The notes: generated from the sequence alone by a model not told the origin. A DNA stretch of 64,000 nucleotides from an uncultured Candidatus Melainabacteria bacterium (GCA_934754655.1 CAKVIC010000002.1:62001-126000), one strand, 5' to 3'. Positions 9,220 to 18,763 are shown, counted from the first letter of the stretch. A program made the numbers and translations.

Positions 9220-9864
9220 TTGTCTAGAAATTACGAAAGCTTTAATAATTCAGAAACTTCAATGAGAATGTCCTCACTTATACAAGAACGCATTGGGCTT
9301 GTTTCTACGCACATGTATAAGCAATTTTTAGATTATCAACATTCAACAATGAATACGACAGAAATTTTTGTCGAAATGATAAATGATTTAAAAGCAATTC
9401 GTGATTCTTTAAAACAATCTTTTGCTTCGCGCGGAATTACGACAGAAAATATTTATTGCAATTATGACAAAGATAAAAGTGTTATCGTTTTAAACATTTT
9501 ATGGCACACAATAAGTTTTACTACGCGTTGTAATTATGAGCCACAAGCTTTGTATAGAGAAGGTAACGAGCCATTGTTTTCTGGTAGAATTATGGCAATT
9601 GCCGGAAATTATAATGAATTAATGGAAGGTGTGACATCAAGAAAAGATATTATGAACATACTTTTAGATAAAGAAGTCGCATCTTTATATATTCCTCCTG
9701 ATAAATCCCAAAATTCTATTATGAAAATTCGCCACTTGTCTAACAGAGAGTTCTTCTTACCTAGCACTGACGCAGCTAGAGAATTTGTTTTAAAGGTACT
9801 TGAAACGATTTGTGGTGGCGGTTTATATCACGAAGAAGGCTCTAGAAAAAGTTTCAATATCTAA
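9220..9864 (+). CDS. Conserved hypothetical protein
   Basis: The product has 214 residues when started at TTG 9220-9222. AGGAGG (9207-9212) lies 7 nt upstream of that codon, a better fit than any upstream ATG. The sequence is soluble and mixed alpha/beta, without signal peptide or membrane span. It has a basic, Arg-containing middle (residues ~80-130) and a C-terminal segment with L-E-T-I-C-G-G-G-L-Y. No family is recognised. Its stop overlaps the convergent DciA-like gene by 4 nt. Confidence 0.6.
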   Translation: MSRNYESFNNSETSMRMSSLIQERIGLVSTHMYKQFLDYQHSTMNTTEIFVEMINDLKAIRDSLKQSFASRGITTENIYCNYDKDKSVIVLNILWHTISFTTRCNYEPQALYREGNEPLFSGRIMAIAGNYNELMEGVTSRKDIMNILLDKEVASLYIPPDKSQNSIMKIRHLSNREFFLPSTDAAREFVLKVLETICGGGLYHEEGSRKSFNI

Positions 9865-10202
9865 GTATTAGGATTAACAAAACTCCATTTTTTTGCATCA
9901 AATCGCATGTCATTAACCTTAATTTTCATACTTTTAGCATAAACTTCAAATTTTTTCATAAGCATAATTTTATGCAAATTCAATTCTTGTGCAACAACAG
10001 GATTTTCACAAGCAATAGACATAACATAATTCGGCAACATGCTATAAGGTTTTGATTTCCCTTTAAATTTTTCAGGCAAAATACTATCCCAAAACTTATA
10101 TAAATTAGTTTTTGTAATAGCTTTTTTCAAATTTGGATTATCCATCATCGAGCTGATAACGGATTCTATCCCCTCAAAATCTGTGTATAAAACCTTGCTC
10201 AA
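9861..10202 (-). CDS. DUF721/DciA-like nucleic-acid-binding protein
   Basis: The product has 113 residues from a TTG start at 10200-10202 with AAAAGG upstream. It follows the DUF721 pattern: an N-terminal helix, W-x2-I-L-P, a segment on nucleic-acid-like surface (K-G-K-S-K-P-Y-S), then A-C-E-N-P-V-V-A-Q-E-L-N and a final D-x-R-F-D-A-K-K-W. DUF721 includes DciA, the widespread loader of the replicative helicase DnaB where DnaC is absent. Assignment to that exact role is inference from the fold pattern. It is divergent from nrnA with a 35-bp gap. Confidence 0.55.
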   Translation of the reverse strand: MSKVLYTDFEGIESVISSMMDNPNLKKAITKTNLYKFWDSILPEKFKGKSKPYSMLPNYVMSIACENPVVAQELNLHKIMLMKKFEVYAKSMKIKVNDMRFDAKKWSFVNPNT

Positions 10203-10237
10203 AATACAACCTTTTATTTTTGTGTTATCATATTGGA

Positions 10238-11197
10238 ATGGAATTTAATCTTGATGATATCATAAAAAATTCAAAAAAGATACTTTTATTAAGCCATGTT
10301 AACCCTGATGGTGACACTCTTGGGTCAATGTGTGCAATGTATTCAATGATATATAAGCAATTTAAAATCAAATCTGATATGTACGCGGTATCAAATATTC
10401 CATTTAATTACAAGTTTTTGCCTAACATTGATAAAGTTCAAAGATATATTGACCCATCAATAGTTTATGATTTAGTAATAACTCTTGATGTGGCGGCTCT
10501 TGATAGAACAAGAGAAGCGGCAGGTCTTTTTGAAAAAGCAAAATTAACACTTAATATTGACCATCATAAAACAAACCCTAAATTTGGCGATTATCAAATT
10601 ATTCAGCCGGAAGCAAGTTCTTGTGGCGAGGTTTTGGCTAATCTATTCAATTCAATGAATTGGGAAATCGATAAAGATACGGCTGATTGTTTGTATGTTG
10701 CAATAATGACTGATACCGGAAATTTTCGATTTGAAAACACATCTTCTGAAACTTTTGCAACGGTTGCAAAACTTGTTAAAGCCGGTGCTAGTCCAAATTC
10801 TTTATATAAACAATGTTACGAAACAAAAACTAAAAACTTTGTTATGTTTCAAAATTATTGTGTTAATAAAGCTACATTTTTAGATGACAATAAAATCACC
10901 TACACGGAAGTATACAAAAAAGATTTAGAAAAATTTTCGGCAGGTGACGATTATACCGATGGAATTGCAGAAACTTTGCGTGCAATAGTTACAACAGAAA
11001 TTTCTTTTGTGGTAAAAGAAGTAGATTCTAAAACAACAAAGGTTTCTATGCGCAGCAAAACTATTGATAGTGCTAAAATATGTGAAAAATTTAATGGCGG
11101 CGGTCATACTTTTGCGGCCGGTTGCACAATAAAATCAAATATAAAAACCGCAACTAAAAAATTATTGGAAGAAATAAGAAGTGAAATTAAAAAATAA
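10238..11197 (+). CDS. nrnA: DHH/DHHA1 nanoRNase / pAp phosphatase NrnA
   Basis: The protein has 319 residues. It opens with the DHH-family motif H-V-N-P-D-G-D-T-L-G-S (residues 20-30), followed by the D-V-A-A-L-D motif, the signature D-H-H near residue 107, M-T-D-T-G-N-F-R-F, and the DHHA1 end motif G-G-G-H-x2-A-A-G. Family members cleave 2-5 nt RNAs and dephosphorylate 3'-phosphoadenosine 5'-phosphate, using Mn2+ bound by these Asp/His residues. The ATG at 10238 was preferred because it directly precedes the conserved region. It overlaps the next gene by 17 nt, so the two are probably translated together. Confidence 0.9.
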   Translation: MEFNLDDIIKNSKKILLLSHVNPDGDTLGSMCAMYSMIYKQFKIKSDMYAVSNIPFNYKFLPNIDKVQRYIDPSIVYDLVITLDVAALDRTREAAGLFEKAKLTLNIDHHKTNPKFGDYQIIQPEASSCGEVLANLFNSMNWEIDKDTADCLYVAIMTDTGNFRFENTSSETFATVAKLVKAGASPNSLYKQCYETKTKNFVMFQNYCVNKATFLDDNKITYTEVYKKDLEKFSAGDDYTDGIAETLRAIVTTEISFVVKEVDSKTTKVSMRSKTIDSAKICEKFNGGGHTFAAGCTIKSNIKTATKKLLEEIRSEIKK

Positions 11198-12098
11198 TAG
11201 CAATTTAAAAATAATAAAAAGTATTATAAATTCGGTTGTTGAAAATGATTTTTTTGGCATGGCATCAGAAATGGGTTTTATGCTATGCTTAGGAATTTGT
11301 CCATTTATATTATTTTTAACAGCGCTTTTTGGATATATTGGTAAACAATCATTTATGGGACCAATATTTTATTTTATGCATAATATTGTACCAACGGATG
11401 TTGTAAATTTAATCAACACTGTTTTAAATGAAGTTTTTTTCTTTTCAAAAGGTGGCTTGGTCGGTGTTTTGGGTTTTTGTATAACATTATTTCTTTCAAC
11501 AAACACTCTTGCAATTGTGGCAAAAGGCTTGAACCGAGCATATAAGGTAAAAGAAACTCGTTCTTTCATATATTCAAGGTTGTTGGCATTAATAATGGTT
11601 TTTGTTAATAGTGCCGTGTTATTTTTAAGTATTACGCTAATTGTGTTTGGTAAAATTATAATAAAATTTTTAGTAACATATTTAGGTATAACAGAACACT
11701 CTGCTAATATAATGTTATTTGTGCGTTGGCCAATTGCATTTTTAACTTTATTTGTAATGGCATTTTTAAGTTATTATATCTTACCGGATTTAGCCGGCAA
11801 AGAACGTTTAAGACGTCATAGCACAATTCCCGGAACTATATTTTTCTGTATATCTTGGTTAATCGGCTCTTGGGGATTTTCTATTTATATCAATAACTTG
11901 CACACATATAACTTCGTTTATGGCACAATCGCAGGCTTTGCTGTTCTTATGATGTGGCTTTATTATACTTCAATTCTAATTTTAATTGGCGGAGAAATTA
12001 ATTCTCAATTGTATACAAGACTTGAGCGAAAAGAAAATATTGAAACAAAAAGAAAATCGAATTTGCTTGACGCAAGTGAAGATGTAAAAACAATTTAA
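11181..12098 (+). CDS. YihY/BrkB family inner-membrane protein
   Basis: This is a 305-residue membrane protein starting at GTG 11181 inside the end of nrnA. It has about six hydrophobic helices. The family hallmarks are visible: A-S-E-M-G-F-M-L-C-L in helix 1, the L-N-R-A-Y segment around residue 118, and Y-G-T-I-A-G-F-A-V-L-M-M-W-L-Y-Y in the last third. The family was once annotated as ribonuclease BN, which is a known mis-assignment; its function is unsettled (possible transport or envelope role). The last ~30 residues are charged and cytoplasmic. Confidence 0.85.
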   Translation: MKLKNNSNLKIIKSIINSVVENDFFGMASEMGFMLCLGICPFILFLTALFGYIGKQSFMGPIFYFMHNIVPTDVVNLINTVLNEVFFFSKGGLVGVLGFCITLFLSTNTLAIVAKGLNRAYKVKETRSFIYSRLLALIMVFVNSAVLFLSITLIVFGKIIIKFLVTYLGITEHSANIMLFVRWPIAFLTLFVMAFLSYYILPDLAGKERLRRHSTIPGTIFFCISWLIGSWGFSIYINNLHTYNFVYGTIAGFAVLMMWLYYTSILILIGGEINSQLYTRLERKENIETKRKSNLLDASEDVKTI

Positions 12099-12160
12099 GT
12101 TTTTTATTATTTTTGCGCAAAATTTTTTTTTAGAGGTTTTTTAATCTCTAGGAGAAAATT

Positions 12161-13453
12161 ATGAATATTACAAAAATTAGTCAAAATTATTATCAAACAA
12201 CCACGACAAAACTTCAACAACAACCATTTTTTAGAAATAAACAATTTGAAAAAGTTATTGTGGATGTTCCCAAAATAAAATGTGCATGTTGTGGTAATAA
12301 ATTATTACATGGAAAAATTATTGAAAACATTTGGACAAAAATAACGAAACCATTGTCAAGCGTTATGGAAAAAGGAGCTTTTGATAATTGGCAGGCAGAA
12401 TTTCCTAAAACGTATAATAATTTGCAAGAAATGTCACATAGTTTTCCTGAAACTTCTCTAGATTCAATCCTTGAAGGAAATAAAGATATTTACGCGCTTT
12501 TCAAAACCGATTTACAAAATGATCTTGAAAAAAATTATCATTTTGATAATCTAGAAAATGTTCAAACGTTGAATAGACTCAATAATATTGCGTTTTTCTA
12601 TATGCTAAAAACTTCAAGAATGAATTTAAAATCGGCTGCTATTGTTATGAAAAAGCTTGCACCTTTAAGAGATTGTTTAACAGGTACACCATTAAATGTT
12701 TATAATGAATTTAGAAGATTAGCGAAAGAATATTCTTACACTCCACTTTCTTGGATTGTAACAATGAAATCTGTTGCAGAACCTCATCTATTAAAGAATC
12801 AAAACGTTGTTGAAACAAATACAAAAATGATAAACACACTTTATTCAAATATTGAAAGATTCATTGAGCAAGCAGAGACAGACGACGAAGGGTATTTGAA
12901 GAAAATTGCGAATGATACAAAAAAATTAATATACACAATTCCGGATTATGATATGCGACGTGAAAAAATCAAAGAAATGTTTTCATCTGCATTTAAAGAT
13001 TCTGAAATCGCAGAAAGGTTTCAAAATAAAATTTTTAAACAAATTGACCATCTACCACGCATGAAACCAAATACTGATTCCTTTTTTGCATCAGCTTATA
13101 GACAAAGATTCAAAGACAATAATATTGTATCATCACTTTTAGCGCCAGTGACAGGAATGTTTGTGCCAGTTTTAGACAAATACAATATAGCAAACGATTT
13201 TGACAATCAAATTTTATTATGTTCTTGTTGCAATAGAATTAGAAGTGGTGTTCCTTATGCAGAGTATTTAAAATACAAAAACAATGCACCCTTTTATAAT
13301 ACACGTGCACAATTGAAATTAATTTCCAAATATATGGCAAACAAAAGAAACAAAGTGCCAGAAGAATTGAAAAATTATCCGGAAATTCTTGCCACAAAGC
13401 TTGGAATCGAAAATAGCAGGATTATGGATTTACATACTTATACTCAAAAGTAA
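12161..13453 (+). CDS. Large protein with split Cys-x2-Cys pairs (HNH-like pattern)
   Basis: The product has 430 residues; TAGGAG at about 12150 serves the ATG at 12161. The N-terminus has P-F-F-R-N (residues ~22-26), similar to the FK-type motif seen elsewhere. A first knuckle C-A-C-C-G-N follows near residue 44 and a second, C-S-C-C-N-R-I-R-S-G, near residue 353. The segment I-D-H-L-P-R about 60 residues before the second knuckle resembles the DH-P strand of HNH nucleases, with C-x2-C-N after it. The intervening 250 residues are helical. A zinc-bound HNH-derived fold is possible but unproven. Confidence 0.5.
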   Translation: MNITKISQNYYQTTTTKLQQQPFFRNKQFEKVIVDVPKIKCACCGNKLLHGKIIENIWTKITKPLSSVMEKGAFDNWQAEFPKTYNNLQEMSHSFPETSLDSILEGNKDIYALFKTDLQNDLEKNYHFDNLENVQTLNRLNNIAFFYMLKTSRMNLKSAAIVMKKLAPLRDCLTGTPLNVYNEFRRLAKEYSYTPLSWIVTMKSVAEPHLLKNQNVVETNTKMINTLYSNIERFIEQAETDDEGYLKKIANDTKKLIYTIPDYDMRREKIKEMFSSAFKDSEIAERFQNKIFKQIDHLPRMKPNTDSFFASAYRQRFKDNNIVSSLLAPVTGMFVPVLDKYNIANDFDNQILLCSCCNRIRSGVPYAEYLKYKNNAPFYNTRAQLKLISKYMANKRNKVPEELKNYPEILATKLGIENSRIMDLHTYTQK

Positions 13454-14272
13454 TTCTCTAATCACTTTTGTTGCAACTGCAGTTGATGCTCCACTTGTAT
13501 CATAATCTGGGGCAAGTTCAACAACATCAGCACCGATTATATTGAATTTACTTAAATATTTAAACCAACCTAATAATTCGTTGAACGTAAATCCACCGGC
13601 TTCAGGCGTTCCGGTTCCGCACATAATTGAAGTATCTAAAATATCTAAATCAACGGTTACAAATAAATTCTTTTCTTTAAAGCAATCCAATTCTTCATAA
13701 TTATGAATCAAGGTTTTATGCTTTTTCATTAATTCAAATTCTTCTTTCATGCCTGAGCGAATACCAATTTGTTTAATATTTTCAAATCCGACAATATCAG
13801 CGCAATGACGAATAACAGCTGAGTGAGAGAGTTTTTCCCCAAGATACTCCTCTCTCAAGTCAGTATGTGCATCAAAATGTACAATTGCTAAGTTGTCGTA
13901 AAACTTTGAAATAGCTTTAATTTCCGGCAACGTAACAAGGTGCTCACCACCAACACCAAAAACCTTTTTGTTATCGCGGTATATTTCTGCAACATTTTCT
14001 TCAATTAAATCTAATGATTTTTGAGTATTGCCCAAAGGAAACTCTAAATCACCGGCATCATAGAAATTGCTATCAAAAATATGTTTATCAAAATATGGTG
14101 AATATTCCTCTAATCCCCAGCTAGCAAGCCTGATTTGTTCCGGTGCAAAACGAGAGCCTGAACGATAAGAAACCGTACCATCAAACGGCATGCCCAACAT
14201 TACAATATTTGAGCTTGCATAATCTTTATTTGCACCAATCCAATTGCGATCTAAAAAAGGTCCTTTTAACAT
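13430..14272 (-). CDS. speB: Agmatinase (arginase/ureohydrolase family)
   Basis: The protein has 280 residues, the usual length. Manganese-binding motifs are present: G-G-E-H-L (a variant of GGDHS), H-F-D-A-H-T-D-L-R and V-D-L-D-I-L-D, followed by G-T-P-E-A-G-G-F. This family hydrolyses agmatine to putrescine and urea. Agmatinase fits better than arginase because of length and the T-P-E-A-G-G segment. Its 3' end overlaps the convergent 430-aa gene by 24 nt. Substrate choice within the family is not certain. Confidence 0.85.
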   Translation of the reverse strand: MLKGPFLDRNWIGANKDYASSNIVMLGMPFDGTVSYRSGSRFAPEQIRLASWGLEEYSPYFDKHIFDSNFYDAGDLEFPLGNTQKSLDLIEENVAEIYRDNKKVFGVGGEHLVTLPEIKAISKFYDNLAIVHFDAHTDLREEYLGEKLSHSAVIRHCADIVGFENIKQIGIRSGMKEEFELMKKHKTLIHNYEELDCFKEKNLFVTVDLDILDTSIMCGTGTPEAGGFTFNELLGWFKYLSKFNIIGADVVELAPDYDTSGASTAVATKVIRELLLSISM

Positions 14273-14320
14273 TTTGTATCCTTATTTTACCTAAAATTCA
14301 TATATTCAAACGCTAATTAA

Positions 14321-15124
14321 TTACCCTTTAAAAACTTCATCCAAAGCGTTCATAACACGCGCTAAGTTTTCTTTAATAGGTGTGCTTGCATCATGAATTT
14401 CAAAATTCATAATATTATCTTTGTACATATCCAATAATGGCAAACTTTGTTCTTTATAAGTTTCTAATCTTTTTGCTAAAACTTCAGGAGTATCATCTGC
14501 GCGTTTAATTAATTTTCCGCCACAACCACATTTTGAAGTTTCTTCATTAAAGTTTTTAACAGAAACCGTTTTAGAACAATCTGCACAAATATATCTATCT
14601 CTCATACGTTCATACAAGATATTTTCATCAACATTCAAATGTACAACATTTAATGAAATATTTTTTTCGCGGTTCAAAATTTTACCTAATTCCTTTGCTT
14701 GTTCAACAGTTCTTGGATAACCATCAAGAATAAAACCACGTTTGCAATCTTCTTGTTTTATACGATTATTTAAAAGTTCACTAATAACCTTATCAGGTAC
14801 TAATGCCCCTGAATCAATAAAAGATTTAGCTTTTAAACCAATTTCAGAACCTTGCTTGATTTCAGCTCTTAATAAATTTCCTGTACTGATTTGCGGAATG
14901 CTGTACTTTGCAGAAATTTCATTCGCATAAGTTCCTTTACCACTATTTGGTGCGCCCAACATAATGATAACTTTTTTAATGTTATTTTTTGCTGATTGTG
15001 AAAAATGCACACTATCACATGGCATTGTTGGTAATGTTTGTCTTGCTTGACGTAATTTTTGCATACGCAAAGGGTTGTTGATTCCCGTAAAAGTAACTGA
15101 CGGAGTAATTCCGTTAATATTCAT
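14321..15124 (-). CDS. adk: Adenylate kinase with N-terminal extension
   Basis: Total length is 267 residues, about 50 more than typical. The enzyme begins with the P-loop G-A-P-N-S-G-K-G-T at residues 57-65 and continues with the AMP-binding T-G-N-L-L-R and D-G-Y-P-R-T segments. The LID keeps a zinc site (C-A-D-C and C-G-C-G-G). It interconverts ATP+AMP and 2 ADP. The first ~50 residues have no counterpart in the enzyme family and carry V-T-F-T-G (10-14) and a second H-F-S-Q-S. A later internal start is unlikely, since ATG at 15122-15124 has a good GGAGGT-type site upstream and the extension resembles those of other local proteins. Confidence 0.9.
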   Translation of the reverse strand: MNINGITPSVTFTGINNPLRMQKLRQARQTLPTMPCDSVHFSQSAKNNIKKVIIMLGAPNSGKGTYANEISAKYSIPQISTGNLLRAEIKQGSEIGLKAKSFIDSGALVPDKVISELLNNRIKQEDCKRGFILDGYPRTVEQAKELGKILNREKNISLNVVHLNVDENILYERMRDRYICADCSKTVSVKNFNEETSKCGCGGKLIKRADDTPEVLAKRLETYKEQSLPLLDMYKDNIMNFEIHDASTPIKENLARVMNALDEVFKG

Positions 15125-15299
15125 ATATACACCTCCATAAAAATATTTTTGTTTATTTAATCATAAAAATAATTCAAAAAATATATTTTATTTAAAAAGT
15201 TTACAAAAATGTTACAATAATTTTACAAACAAGTATTATTAAGCAATTTTTAACTTGTATTTGTTTTAATATATTATAGAAGGTTAATTTGGAAAAACA

Positions 15300-17393
15300 A
15301 TGAAATTAAATAACAATACTAATATTTTTACCCCAAATATTAAAAATTCTGATGGTGTAAAAATTACAAATCAAAACAAAATTTCTTCTCAAAAACCTGT
15401 GTCAACAGATAAAATTACTTTTAAATCAGGTACAAAGACTGTTGCAAGACAAGAGGTTTTAAAAAATATTTTGCCAAAATTTATGCTTGGTACAACATTC
15501 CTTGCTGGACTAGAGTTGTTAATGCATAATGCCAATGCAAACAACGAAAATAACATCAAAAAACTCGATTCTTATGATAAAGAACTGGTAAAAATCGGGT
15601 TGCCAACAAAAGAAGAATTTGAAAAAAAACTCAAAACATTGCTAACTTATGACTGGAATGCAAAAAAATATGTTTCAAGGTTTGATGAAACTGATATTGC
15701 TATTATTATGCAAGCTTATGAAGATACACCAGAGCGCTCAGATTTATTAAATTCTACAATTGCTGGATATAGTAACGCTCAAAATGTCAATTTTGCAAGA
15801 TTTGATATTAATGAAATTATGGATATAATTGCAGTTTACGACGAACATCCGGAACAAAAAGATTTTATAAAATTATTAATACGACTTCACGAAATCTCTC
15901 AAAAAGACAATAAAACAATTATACAAGCTAAATTTGAACCACAAAATATAGTTAAATTAACAAAATTACGGGCTGAAAATCCAGATTTAGAATCTTTTAT
16001 TAATGATATAATTCGTGATGACAAATTTTCAGAAGATGTTGCTATTAAAATTATTGAATTAAAAACCAATGAACCGGATTTAACGGATGAGTTATTAAAA
16101 AATTTATCTGATAAAACAAATCCTTTAACGGCAAACGCTGTTGAAAGCATTACAGATTTCAAAGAACCTAAAAAAATGTATTCAAAATTAAATAACATTT
16201 TACAATATTGCAAAGATAATAATATTAAAATTGATAATTTATTTTATGACAAAATAACCGCTAATTGGATAGTTTATGACAATTCTAATAATTTTAGATA
16301 TAGCTTCAATAGTATTTCAGAAAAAGTAGAACGCACAGATGAAGTTATACAAACTCAGGGTCAAGAAATATCTGTACTTAAAGGAAAAGGAATATATTCA
16401 AAAGACAATGACATAGTAACTATAAAAAACTTTGATTTTACTGAACAACAAAAAAACTCCGTGGTACCTAATAAATATGATGTTTACAAAACTGAAAAAA
16501 ATATTCCAGCATATAAAATTGTTAGTAATGACCTAGTCGCAAATGGAAAAATGAAAATTATTGAAAAAAATTTAGAAAATAATGGCACTAGAACAAATTA
16601 TTTTTATGCAGAAAATAAAAATGGAGATAAATATACTTATATCAATATAAAAGATTCTAATAAAGTGCCATTAAATCACAAATACAAGTTTAAAAAATTT
16701 GATGATAATCATTTTAGAAGTATTGAAAATGGTAAGATTTTTGATATAACTTATTCTAACGACAAAGTTACTGTAATTCAAAAAGACAGTAAAGACAACG
16801 AGGAAAAAAGAATTGAACTTAATATTGGCGACAATAATTCTAAAACAAGCTTGTTATCAAAAGATTTGTTACCTTTGTTAAAAAATTTGCCGGGTTCTGC
16901 GTATTTTATAATAGCTAATACTAAAACAAAAATCATACTAGAAAATAGTCATCTTATTAAAAGGGCGCATTTAGAATATAACGCTAAAAATAATAAAATC
17001 GCAATTTCTGATGCTTACAATAATCCGGAACAATTATTTGTTTTAAATCATGAATTAGGACACTTAAAAGCTCATAAAACAAATATGATGAATGATAATG
17101 ACTTAAAAAATATTTTTGAAAAAGAGCGTGAAAACTTCTTTAAAACAGCACCAAACTCTATTATTAGAGAACTTTATTATTTCACATCAAAAGATAATAA
17201 TAAATTTGATTCTCTTGGAGAAATGATTGCTGAAGTTAATGCATTTTTATATTCTTCAAATACTGATATAGAATTTGAACTTAGAGGACAATATTTGCAA
17301 AAATATTTTCCGCAAACATTTGCAAAAATAGCAAATCTTCTCTTAAATACAACTAGTCAAAAATCATTTATAAATAAAGAATCGAGGTTCTAA
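15300..17393 (+). CDS. HELGH zinc metallopeptidase-like protein
   Basis: The protein has 697 residues. Residues 1-45 are polar and contain I-T-F-K-S-G near 40. A hydrophobic stretch at about 55-75 could anchor it in a membrane. Residues ~85-270 are helical and shared with the next gene. Near the C-terminus N-H-E-L-G-H (H584, E585, H588) is a zinc-metallopeptidase HExxH motif. It is followed about 57 residues later by G-E-M-I-A-E-V-N, which can supply a third ligand Glu (E641 or E645), as in gluzincins. No known family beyond that is recognised. It runs directly into its truncated paralogue. Confidence 0.65.
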   Translation: MKLNNNTNIFTPNIKNSDGVKITNQNKISSQKPVSTDKITFKSGTKTVARQEVLKNILPKFMLGTTFLAGLELLMHNANANNENNIKKLDSYDKELVKIGLPTKEEFEKKLKTLLTYDWNAKKYVSRFDETDIAIIMQAYEDTPERSDLLNSTIAGYSNAQNVNFARFDINEIMDIIAVYDEHPEQKDFIKLLIRLHEISQKDNKTIIQAKFEPQNIVKLTKLRAENPDLESFINDIIRDDKFSEDVAIKIIELKTNEPDLTDELLKNLSDKTNPLTANAVESITDFKEPKKMYSKLNNILQYCKDNNIKIDNLFYDKITANWIVYDNSNNFRYSFNSISEKVERTDEVIQTQGQEISVLKGKGIYSKDNDIVTIKNFDFTEQQKNSVVPNKYDVYKTEKNIPAYKIVSNDLVANGKMKIIEKNLENNGTRTNYFYAENKNGDKYTYINIKDSNKVPLNHKYKFKKFDDNHFRSIENGKIFDITYSNDKVTVIQKDSKDNEEKRIELNIGDNNSKTSLLSKDLLPLLKNLPGSAYFIIANTKTKIILENSHLIKRAHLEYNAKNNKIAISDAYNNPEQLFVLNHELGHLKAHKTNMMNDNDLKNIFEKERENFFKTAPNSIIRELYYFTSKDNNKFDSLGEMIAEVNAFLYSSNTDIEFELRGQYLQKYFPQTFAKIANLLLNTTSQKSFINKESRF

Positions 17394-18169
17394 TGAAAGT
17401 CAATAATTACACAACGAATATTTATAACATACAAAAACAAAAAATCTTAACGCAAAATGTTTTGTTTAAGTCAAAAACAAATTTTGATAAATCAAATTTT
17501 CAATTATTAACTAATAATTCCAGCGATACAAAAAAATTACCTTCGTTAAAAGAATTTAGAGAAAATATTGCGCATTTATCAGCTTATGATAGAGAAACTG
17601 ATAAGTATACAAACCATTTTAGCCCAAAAGCACTTCGATTTTTGTATGGCACATACAAAAAAATTTTAGACCGCGCAGAATTATTAAATTGGTTAATTAA
17701 TCAAAAAGTAATAACTAACAAGGGTACATATCCACGGTTTAATGCAAATAATATTAAAGATTGCTTAAATTTCTATGATAATTACCAAAATCAAAAAAAA
17801 TTTTTAACCGATATATTAAAAATTAAAACTACATCATCTTCAGATAATTCTCGTAATATTACTTACAAATACTCTCCCAATTTAGCACTTGAAATTGCTA
17901 AACTACGCGCAAAAAACCCTAAATTAAAAAATTTTATTGATAATACAATTCATAATAAAAAAATCTCTGATGAATTATCACATAAATTAATTTTATTAAA
18001 AATATCAAACTCTGAATTAGCTGATAAATTTATTAAAATAATGTTTAATGATTTAGGAGATAGTTTTAATATTGATAAAATTCAAAAATTATACACACTT
18101 AATAAGGAAGTGGAAGAAGTAAAATCTATTTATAAAATTATTCTAAAAAAACAATATTTGATTCTGTAA
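17393..18169 (+). CDS. Peptidase-less paralogue of the upstream protein
   Basis: The product has 258 residues, starting on the last base of the previous stop (TAATG overlap), so it is translationally coupled. It carries V-L-F-K-S-K near residue 23. It then aligns with residues ~85-270 of the upstream protein: L-P-[ST]-x-[KE]-E-F, Y-D-x4-K-Y, R-[AS]-[ED]-L-L and R-F-[DN]-x-N-[EN]-I are shared. It ends before the metallopeptidase domain. It could be a regulatory partner or a gene-duplication remnant; an intact frame and good start argue for expression. Confidence 0.6.
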   Translation: MKVNNYTTNIYNIQKQKILTQNVLFKSKTNFDKSNFQLLTNNSSDTKKLPSLKEFRENIAHLSAYDRETDKYTNHFSPKALRFLYGTYKKILDRAELLNWLINQKVITNKGTYPRFNANNIKDCLNFYDNYQNQKKFLTDILKIKTTSSSDNSRNITYKYSPNLALEIAKLRAKNPKLKNFIDNTIHNKKISDELSHKLILLKISNSELADKFIKIMFNDLGDSFNIDKIQKLYTLNKEVEEVKSIYKIILKKQYLIL

Positions 18170-18210
18170 AACACGATTTTTAATGTATAATAGTCATAGA
18201 GGTGAAAATT

Positions 18211-18681
18211 ATGGCGATAAAATCTTGGACAGATTATTTTATAGATTTAGCAAAAACTTGTTCTACGCGCTCAAACTGTTTGCGCGCACAAGTTGGAGCA
18301 GTTGTCGTTGGACAAGACAAAAAAATCAAAGCAACCGGATATAATGGAACACCCTCAGGCGTTGAATCTTGTTATGAGCGTGGCGAATGCTATCGAATCA
18401 AAAATAACATTCCATCAGGAACCTGCTACGAAACGTGCCGTTCAATACATGCCGAACAAAATGCAATTATACAAGCCGGACAAGATAGATGCATGAATGC
18501 GTCAATGTATATTTATGGTCATGATTTTATTTGTATTTTATGCAAAAGATTTATCGTACAAGCTGGGATAAAAGATGTTTATTTAAAAAAAGATGATAAT
18601 TCAATAATAAAACATATTTCAGTTGATGAAATCAGGCAAGAACTTGAGCACCCTGCTGAAGTTTTAAGCACTAAAATATAA
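18211..18681 (+). CDS. dCMP deaminase (ComEB-like)
   Basis: The protein has 156 residues from ATG 18211, with AGAGGTG (18197-18203) upstream. The zinc-deaminase motifs are H-A-E-Q-N (H80, E82) and C-I-L-C (C108, C111). The usual Pro before the first Cys is replaced by Ile. Additional Cys residues in C-Y-E-R-G-E-C and T-C-Y-E-T-C match the second zinc site of the dCMP deaminase branch, as does T-G-Y-N-G-T-P-S-G. It converts dCMP to dUMP for thymidylate synthesis. Confidence 0.85.
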   Translation: MAIKSWTDYFIDLAKTCSTRSNCLRAQVGAVVVGQDKKIKATGYNGTPSGVESCYERGECYRIKNNIPSGTCYETCRSIHAEQNAIIQAGQDRCMNASMYIYGHDFICILCKRFIVQAGIKDVYLKKDDNSIIKHISVDEIRQELEHPAEVLSTKI

Positions 18682-18763
18682 TCAAAATACATCAAATAGT
18701 CGATACTATTTTGAAAAAAATATATGATAATATTAGTGTATAAACATAGGGGATTTGGGCAGG

